The translations under genes were made by a program, and so were the position numbers. 64,000 nucleotides of DNA, from contig NZ_JAKCFC010000002.1 in NCBI RefSeq assembly GCF_021916785.1, forward strand, positions 62,001 through 126,000. The letters run 5' to 3'. The DNA comes from Mycolicibacterium lacusdiani. Its GTDB lineage: Bacteria > Actinomycetota > Actinomycetes > Mycobacteriales > Mycobacteriaceae. The notes below the pieces were generated by a model. It saw nothing but the letters and a program-made list of their open reading frames with translations. It was not told the DNA's origin and ran no database searches. Positions 58,643-64,000 of the stretch are shown here, piece by piece. Positions within the stretch are counted from its first letter, which is position 1, and every line of letters starts with the position of its first letter.

Positions 58643-58905
58643 GGTTCATGGTTGCGGTGGTGCGATGGGACGGCGACCGCGATGCGATTCTTGTCTCGGT
58701 GACGTCGAGGCCAACCGCCATCCAACTCCGCTGGCAAAGGGGACGGCTAGCGGACACAGTTGGCCACCATGGCGGTACTACCGCAGCGCATCAGGAGCTG
58801 GCGGGGGTCGCCAACAAGCGTGACGGTTCTCTTCGGAGGCAGCATCGTCTGGAGTCGATGCTCGCGAATGTTGTTTTCTGAAAACGAGGTTGGTGGAGGT
58901 TGACG

Positions 58906-59316
58906 GTGGCGGTGTTCAAGGACGAGGACGAGGTCTATGCCTTTTTGGGTGGGATCTTTGGGCGGGGTTTGGAGAAGGAGGGACTTGGGGACAAGCTCGC
59001 AAGTTCGGGTGTGGTGTTGCGGGTTCACTACACCGATCCGGACGCGGTGGTGACGGTGGACATGCCGAACAAGGTGGTGGAGACCGGAGCGTCCAGTACC
59101 GCGGTGCCCAATGTCGAACTGTTCATGTCGGCGGACACCGGGAACAAGTTCTGGCTGGGGAAGGTGAACCTGACGATGGCGATGGCCAAGGGAACGGTGC
59201 GTGCGAAGGGCCCGGTGCCGAAGTTGATCAAGTTGATCCCGCAGGCGAAGAACTTGTTCCCCGAGTACCGTTCGATGTTGCAGAGTCAGAATCGGCAGGA
59301 CCTGATCGATGCGTGA
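58906..59316 (+). CDS. SCP2 sterol-binding domain-like protein
   Basis: A single-domain protein of 136 residues, starting at GTG 58906 (GGAGG at 58895-58899; TTG 58900 is the alternative). It shows the SCP2 beta sheet, including VVTVDMPNKVV and VELFMSADTGNKFWLGKVN, and a C-terminal helix. Such proteins bind long-chain acyl or sterol ligands in a hydrophobic tunnel. Placed between the P450 system and the acyl-CoA ligase, it may present the hydrophobic substrate. The preceding 260 bases hold no gene. Confidence 0.75.
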   Translation: MAVFKDEDEVYAFLGGIFGRGLEKEGLGDKLASSGVVLRVHYTDPDAVVTVDMPNKVVETGASSTAVPNVELFMSADTGNKFWLGKVNLTMAMAKGTVRAKGPVPKLIKLIPQAKNLFPEYRSMLQSQNRQDLIDA

Positions 59317-59364
59317 TCGTCGTCTCATCGCGGGCTGTAGGGCTGGTGCGCGATGAGGAGCACG

Positions 59365-60981
59365 ATGCAGGACGTTGCGTTGACGGTGCCCGCGATCGTG
59401 GCCCATGCTGCGGCAGTCCATGGCGATCGCGAGGTGTTGACCGCACGCGGACCCCAACAGATCTCTGGGGTTTCGTATCACGAGCTGGGGCAGCGTGCGG
59501 CGCGGTTGGCTAATGCATTGCGCGAGATCGGCATTCGTGGAGACGAGCGTGTCGCGACGCTGCAGTGGAGCAACCAGGAGCACCTGGACTGTTACGCAGC
59601 GGTGCCGTCGATGGGTGCGGTGCTACATACGTTGAATCTGCGGCTGCCACCTGAACAGCTGACGTGGATCGCCAATCATGCCGAAGATCAGGTGATCATC
59701 GTCGACGGTACGGTGCTGAACCTGTTGGCGGGGGCGTTGCCGTCGATGACCTCGGTGCGCACGGTGCTGGTAACCGGCACCGGCGATCTTGCCGCGGTGC
59801 AGGGATGCGGAAAGGACGTCCTTCGCTACGACGACGTGGTGGGCGCGCAGTCGAGCACGTTCGACTGGCCCGATGTCGACGAGCAGTCGGCCGCAGCGAT
59901 GTGCTACACGAGCGGTACTACCGGGCACCCGAAAGGCGTTGTCTACAGCCACCGTTCGACGTGGCTGCACTCTCAAGCGGCGTGCACCTCGAACGCCTTG
60001 GGCATCGGTCATGACGACACGGTGTTGGCGATCGTTCCAATGTTCCACGCTAATGCCTGGGGATTGCCGTATGCGGCGATGATGGCGGGGGCGCAGCTGC
60101 TGCTGCCTGACCGTTTCCTGCAGGCGGGGCCCTTGGTGGAGATGATCGAGGCGGCCCGGCCCACGATGGCGGGCGCTGTGCCGACGATCTGGACCGATGT
60201 CTTGCACTACCTGCGCGACAATCCCGGCCACGACCTGAGTTCGCTGAAGATGGTGGCGTGCGGTGGTTCGGCGGTTCCGCGGTCGTTGATGACTGCCTAT
60301 GACGAACTTGGCATCCGCATTGTGCAGGCCTGGGGGATGACCGAGACCTCCCCGCTGGCTGCGGTCGCTCTGCCGCGGAACACCGACACCCCGGAGAGGT
60401 CCCTTTACCTGCGCGGAACCCAAGGCAGGGTAGTGGCCGGTGTGCAGGCCCGCATCGTTGATGACAGCGGTGCAGAACAACCTTGGGACGGAAAGTCGGT
60501 TGGGGAGATTCAGATCCGCGGCCCATGGATCACTCAGTCCTATTACGAGTATGACAGTCCGGCGGTGTCGCCGGACGGGTGGTTGTGCACCGGAGATGTC
60601 GGAACGATCAGCGCCGATGCCTTCATCACTCTCACCGACCGTGCCAAAGACGTGATCAAGTCTGGAGGAGAGTGGATCTCCTCGGTGGAACTGGAGAACG
60701 AGTTGGCCGCTCACCCTGCAGTACGCACCGCCACGGTGATTGGAGTGCCCGACGACAAGTGGCAGGAACGGCCGCTGGCAGTGGTGGTCCTGGCCGCTGA
60801 CTGCACCGCCACCGCTGCGGAGTTGACCGAGTTCCTGCGTGCACGGGTGGCCAAGTGGTGGCTACCGGAACGGTGGGCGTTCGTCGCCGACGTTCCGTTG
60901 ACGTCTACTGGCAAGTTCGACAAGAAGAAGCTGCGCAGCCAGCACGCCGACGGTGACCTCGCCGTCGAGACGCTGGCGTGA
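59365..60981 (+). CDS. AlkK-type medium/long-chain acyl-CoA ligase
   Basis: A 538-residue AMP-forming ligase. ATG 59365 is chosen because AGGAG precedes it and MQDVALT matches the family N-terminus; ATG 59353 is possible. Motifs are [19 protein letters not shown], the AMP-binding [17 protein letters not shown] and [20 protein letters not shown], and a C-terminal lysine in [10 protein letters not shown]. Activates the fatty acid produced from the alkane or terpene alcohol to CoA form. It belongs to the alkane cluster by position and direction. Confidence 0.9.
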   Translation: MQDVALTVPAIVAHAAAVHGDREVLTARGPQQISGVSYHELGQRAARLANALREIGIRGDERVATLQWSNQEHLDCYAAVPSMGAVLHTLNLRLPPEQLTWIANHAEDQVIIVDGTVLNLLAGALPSMTSVRTVLVTGTGDLAAVQGCGKDVLRYDDVVGAQSSTFDWPDVDEQSAAAMCYTSGTTGHPKGVVYSHRSTWLHSQAACTSNALGIGHDDTVLAIVPMFHANAWGLPYAAMMAGAQLLLPDRFLQAGPLVEMIEAARPTMAGAVPTIWTDVLHYLRDNPGHDLSSLKMVACGGSAVPRSLMTAYDELGIRIVQAWGMTETSPLAAVALPRNTDTPERSLYLRGTQGRVVAGVQARIVDDSGAEQPWDGKSVGEIQIRGPWITQSYYEYDSPAVSPDGWLCTGDVGTISADAFITLTDRAKDVIKSGGEWISSVELENELAAHPAVRTATVIGVPDDKWQERPLAVVVLAADCTATAAELTEFLRARVAKWWLPERWAFVADVPLTSTGKFDKKKLRSQHADGDLAVETLA

Positions 60982-61023
60982 ACCATCCACTGCCAAGGAA
61001 AGATCGACGTTGAGGAGACACAC

Positions 61024-62130
61024 ATGAAGACGCGCGCCGCAGTGCTCTGGGGACTGGGAGAGAAGTGGGAGGTCGACGAGATCGAGTTGGATCCTCCCGG
61101 TGTGGATGAAGTGCTGGTCCAGTTGACCGCGAGCGGGTTGTGCCATTCAGACGAACACCTCGTGACCGGTGATCTGCCGTTTCCGCTGCCCGTAGTCGGT
61201 GGTCATGAAGGCGCCGGCACCGCGGTGGAGGTGGGTGCAGGTGTCGAGGACCTCGCCGTCGGCGATTCGGTCATCCTCACATTCCTGCCGTCCTGCGGGC
61301 ACTGCTCCTACTGCGCGCGCGGGATGGGGAACCTGTGCGACATGGGCGCGGCGATCATGATGGGACCACAGATCGACGGCACCTACCGCTTCCATGCCCG
61401 CGGTGAGGATGTCGGCCAGATGTGCTTGCTGGGCACGTTCTCGGAATACACCGTGGTGCCGAAGGCCTCCTTGGTCAAGGTTGACCACGGGACACCGCTG
61501 GACAAGGCGGCCTTGATTGGTTGCGGTGTCACGACCGGTTACGGCTCGGCGGTACGCACCGGTGAAGTGCGCGCCGGGGACACCGTGGTCGTGATCGGCG
61601 CCGGCGGCATCGGCATGAATGCGATCCAAGGCGCCCGCATCGCTGGCGCGTTGACCATCGTGGCTGTCGACCCAGTGGAGTTCAAGCGCGAACAAGCTGG
61701 CGGTTTCGGCGCGACGCATGCCGTTGCCACCATCGATGAGGCCTGGTCACTGATCAGCGACATCACCCGTGGCAAACTCGCCGACGTCTGCGTCTTGACC
61801 ACCGACGTCGCCGAAGGGGCCTACACCGCTGAGGCGCTATCACTGGTCGGTAAACGCGGCCGTGTGGTCATTACCGCGATCGGACACCCCGAAGACACAT
61901 CGATGTCGGGCTCGCTGCTGGAATTAACGCTGTATGAAAAGCAGATTCGCGGTGCCCTCTACGGCTCGTCCAACGCCGCCCACGACATCCCGCGGCTCGT
62001 CGAACTCTACAACTCCGGACAACTCAAACTCGACGAGCTGATCACCCGTGAGTACACCCTCGATGAGATCAATGAGGGCTACGACGACATGCGATCAGGC
62101 CGCAACATCAGAGGACTCATCCGATTCTGA
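61024..62130 (+). CDS. NDMA-dependent alcohol dehydrogenase (zinc, MDR)
   Basis: A 368-residue zinc dehydrogenase. Ligands Cys40 and His61-Glu62 hold the catalytic zinc; Cys91, 94, 97 and 105 hold the structural zinc. The overall text (AAVLWGLGEKWEVDEIEL at the start, GTFSEYTVVPKASLVK, VVVIGAGGIGMNAIQGA) is that of the NDMA-dependent family, which keeps its NAD(H) bound and is linked to mycofactocin as electron acceptor. It should oxidise the primary alcohol made by CYP153. A GAGGAGACACAC site precedes ATG 61024. Confidence 0.9.
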   Translation: MKTRAAVLWGLGEKWEVDEIELDPPGVDEVLVQLTASGLCHSDEHLVTGDLPFPLPVVGGHEGAGTAVEVGAGVEDLAVGDSVILTFLPSCGHCSYCARGMGNLCDMGAAIMMGPQIDGTYRFHARGEDVGQMCLLGTFSEYTVVPKASLVKVDHGTPLDKAALIGCGVTTGYGSAVRTGEVRAGDTVVVIGAGGIGMNAIQGARIAGALTIVAVDPVEFKREQAGGFGATHAVATIDEAWSLISDITRGKLADVCVLTTDVAEGAYTAEALSLVGKRGRVVITAIGHPEDTSMSGSLLELTLYEKQIRGALYGSSNAAHDIPRLVELYNSGQLKLDELITREYTLDEINEGYDDMRSGRNIRGLIRF

Positions 62131-62519
62131 TACAGGAGAACAATCCGGGGGCGGAAGGAGCTGCAGTTTGCACGCTCGGTGCAACGGTCGGACAGGTGTC
62201 GTCGAGTGGCTTTCTCGCGTGCCGCCTCAGTGCGGAGCCAACGGGGTGAACATCGTGTATCCACAGCCGTACGCGGTCAGTGTGTTCGGCCGAGGATTCT
62301 CGCAGTTACTGATCTTCGCGCCGCGACTGTCGATCCACACATGATGTCGAGGACCGTGAACACTCGATCTGGTCGGCGGACCGGTGGCACGCCGTCAAAG
62401 CGTTGGAGTGTTCCGCGCCTGCTACCCGAGTTTCACGCCTGCGGTACTCGGGCAACCGCCTGGTGATGCGAACTCCTGCAGAGGTTTACAGTGCCAATAA
62501 GATGCGCAAGGAGGCGGCT
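62131..62519. other. Gene-free stretch before the BtrH-like gene
   Basis: No gene or clear regulatory element is supported. The AAGGAGG at 62508-62514 is the ribosome-binding site of the next gene. Confidence 0.4.
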
Positions 62520-63605
62520 ATGGCGAAAGTTCAGATTCCCTATCGGCATAGAATGGGAGGGCATTGCGGCTCCGGTGCGCTTCGTGACCTCAGTGAATGG
62601 GCCGAACTCGGTTGGGGCACCGAGGCATTGAGTGAAGGACTGGTCTTCGCCCTCGGCGGAGCCCTAGACTTCTCGTACGTCCGATCTGCACAGTTGTTTC
62701 CCCAGGTGTACCTGGTCGGACGAGGAAGCGACCTGGAGCGCGATTACCTCACCCGGGTCGGCGCCAACTTCGTCGTGCAATCCACCGATGACCCACACGA
62801 GGGATGGGCATTTGTGACCGATGAAATCGACGAGGGCCGGCCGGTCATGGTGTGGGCGGACATCGGCGAACTTCCCTATCTGCGCGTCCGACTGCAGATG
62901 AGCCGCCACGACATCGTCATCGTCGGATATGACGACGAACAACGCGTGGCCTACGTAGTCGACAATGACCGCGACACGACCCAACTGGTTCCCTATGACG
63001 CTCTACGGCGAGCACGTTCGTCAGTCGGGTTCCCTACGCCAACCCGACACACCACCTATCACGTCGACTGGCCGGACCAAATGCCCGACCTTCGTCCGAT
63101 TGCGGGCGCCGCGCTCGCTGCGAGCGCAGCGTTCATGCGAGGTGACGCCGCGGGCGCGCCGCTACTGCGCGTCGAGGCGGCTGACGTCGAATCATCGGGG
63201 TTGAACGGCGTGCATGACTTCGCCGCTGACTTGCGTCGTTGGCCAACGCTGTTCGACGACGATGCACTCGCCGCAGCACTGTTCGGCCTCGGAGCGTTCA
63301 TCGAGAAAGCCGGCACCGGTGGTGGACTCTTTCGTACGTTGCAGGCGCAGGGTTGCCAGAGCATCGCCGATCAACTTCATGACGCGGCCGCTGCCGACGC
63401 TGCTGCGGCGGCTAAACACGCTTCCGAGGCGTGGTCTGCGCTCGCGGCAGCTGCCACGAACGTCGATGCCCCGCTGCGAAGCAGGAGCCTAGCCACGGCC
63501 GATGTCGCCGCCATGATCCCGGAGGCAGAGGTGCGTCTCGTCGAAGCCCTCGAAAAAGCCAGTCGATCGGTCAGCGCCGTTGAGATCGACATCGAATCCA
63601 ACTGA
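62520..63605 (+). CDS. BtrH-like (butirosin H N-terminal/DUF4872) protein
   Basis: A 361-residue protein from ATG 62520, with AAGGAGG at ideal distance. The N-terminal papain-like BtrH domain has Cys16 in HCGSGAL, SRHDIVIVGYDDE with the likely catalytic His near residue 127, and AYVVDND with an Asp/Asn. BtrH moves an acyl group from a carrier protein to an amine. The C-terminal half (about 185-361) is helical, with an alanine-rich segment near residues 285-300. No carrier protein is in view. It is followed 10 bases later by a transglutaminase-like gene, so the two act together. Confidence 0.75.
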   Translation: MAKVQIPYRHRMGGHCGSGALRDLSEWAELGWGTEALSEGLVFALGGALDFSYVRSAQLFPQVYLVGRGSDLERDYLTRVGANFVVQSTDDPHEGWAFVTDEIDEGRPVMVWADIGELPYLRVRLQMSRHDIVIVGYDDEQRVAYVVDNDRDTTQLVPYDALRRARSSVGFPTPTRHTTYHVDWPDQMPDLRPIAGAALAASAAFMRGDAAGAPLLRVEAADVESSGLNGVHDFAADLRRWPTLFDDDALAAALFGLGAFIEKAGTGGGLFRTLQAQGCQSIADQLHDAAAADAAAAAKHASEAWSALAAAATNVDAPLRSRSLATADVAAMIPEAEVRLVEALEKASRSVSAVEIDIESN

Positions 63606-63615
63606 AAGGCACTGT

Positions 63616-64000
63616 ATGAGCGAAATTCCGAGTGATTCCACGTTCTTAGAGACATCGGAATTCCTGGATTGGCAGCACGACGATGTTCAGCGTTTCACCG
63701 ACGAAGCGGTGGGTGACGCCCGTGCCCCTGTGGAGAAGGCAAGGTTGATCTTCGCCGCGGTGCGAGACAGGATTTGGTACGACCCCTACAGCACAGACGA
63801 CGACCCCGAGCATTATCGGGCGAGCTATGTAGCGACGGCGTCGAAAGCGTATTGCGTACCGAAGGCGGTGCTGCTGACCGCGGCAGCTCGCGCGGCAGGC
63901 ATTCCCGCCCGGCTGGGATTCGCAGATGTGCGGAATCATCTGCAGACCCCCACGTTGCGTGCCCGGATGGGGGGCACCGACTTATTCGTTTACCACGGAT
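63616..64000 (+). CDS. Transglutaminase-like protein (cut by right edge)
   Basis: ATG 63616 opens a frame that runs off the window after about 128 residues. It has the transglutaminase-core start IFAAVRDRIWYDPY and the active-site cysteine region SKAYCVPKAVLLTAAARAAG with Cys80, then IPARLGFADVRNHL. The expected His and Asp lie beyond the edge or close to it. These cysteine enzymes can act as amidases, peptidases or cross-linkers. Tight coupling to the BtrH-like gene suggests a two-enzyme acyl/amide chemistry. Confidence 0.8.
   Translation, partial: MSEIPSDSTFLETSEFLDWQHDDVQRFTDEAVGDARAPVEKARLIFAAVRDRIWYDPYSTDDDPEHYRASYVATASKAYCVPKAVLLTAAARAAGIPARLGFADVRNHLQTPTLRARMGGTDLFVYHG

Overview
The window comes from a high-GC actinobacterium, most probably an environmental, fast-growing Mycobacterium (Mycolicibacterium). 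The reasons are frequent GTG/TTG starts, an MmpL-type RND transporter, an F420-dependent oxidoreductase, many FadD/FadE-type genes, an NDMA-type alcohol dehydrogenase, and a left flank whose gene order (DUF4350, DUF4129, Pro/Gly/Tyr-rich membrane protein, divergent YqeY) matches, from memory, Rv3691-Rv3688c of M. tuberculosis.

Region 1 (1-5173) is ordinary core chromosome, ending in a terminator hairpin. Directly behind that hairpin lies only the 3' half of a tRNA-Pro(GGG) gene (5188-5231). The match to tRNA stops in the anticodon stem-loop, as expected for a tyrosine-recombinase attachment site. I read this as the left edge of a genomic island running rightwards beyond the window. No integrase or intact tRNA is visible here.

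Region 2 (5232-12000) is accessory DNA. It holds a self-inhibited Fic protein behind a set of palindromic operator half-sites, a DUF3644/HEPN protein, a TerB-like/Coq4-like fusion flanked by GAGAC/GTCTC repeats, a CheB-like methylesterase without a normal start, and a shattered, partly inverted ctaG pseudogene containing eight GGCACT hexamers.

Region 3 (11971-14960) is a compact persulfide/sulfite operon: a CstR-like two-cysteine repressor with its operator, DUF302, a TauE/SafE exporter and a CstB-like persulfide dioxygenase-rhodanese fusion. Region 4 (15049-29095) carries an MmpL transporter with a nested palindromic operator, several TetR regulators, a PF10118 diiron protein, a thiolase-ADH-CMD operon, a TetR/hotdog/hydrolase group and a PucR regulator.

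Region 5 (29561-54388) is a catabolic supercluster. An acyl-CoA carboxylase pair (accD, accA) is grouped with acyl-CoA dehydrogenases and an acyl-CoA ligase. A diiron ferritin-like protein is followed by three tandem Baeyer-Villiger-type flavin monooxygenases, then an SDR and another dehydrogenase. An AtuA-TIGR03084-enoyl-CoA hydratase operon and a carboxylesterase complete the set. The gene set resembles acyclic-terpene (atu) or leucine/isovalerate (liu) type pathways that carboxylate a branched enoyl-CoA. A shared ACGTTA-type motif near several of these units suggests common control. Decayed TetR and SDR remnants lie at 37.8-38.4 kb.

Region 6 (54582-62130) is a CYP153-type alkane/terpene hydroxylase operon: AraC regulator, [2Fe-2S] ferredoxin, P450 and ferredoxin reductase, followed by an SCP2-like protein, an AlkK-type acyl-CoA ligase and an NDMA-dependent alcohol dehydrogenase. 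This is a near-complete route from terminal hydroxylation to an acyl-CoA; only an aldehyde dehydrogenase is missing. The window ends (62520-64000) in an unexpected pair: a BtrH-like acyltransferase-type protein and a transglutaminase-like protein cut by the right edge.

No rRNA, intact tRNA, transposase or CRISPR array was seen.
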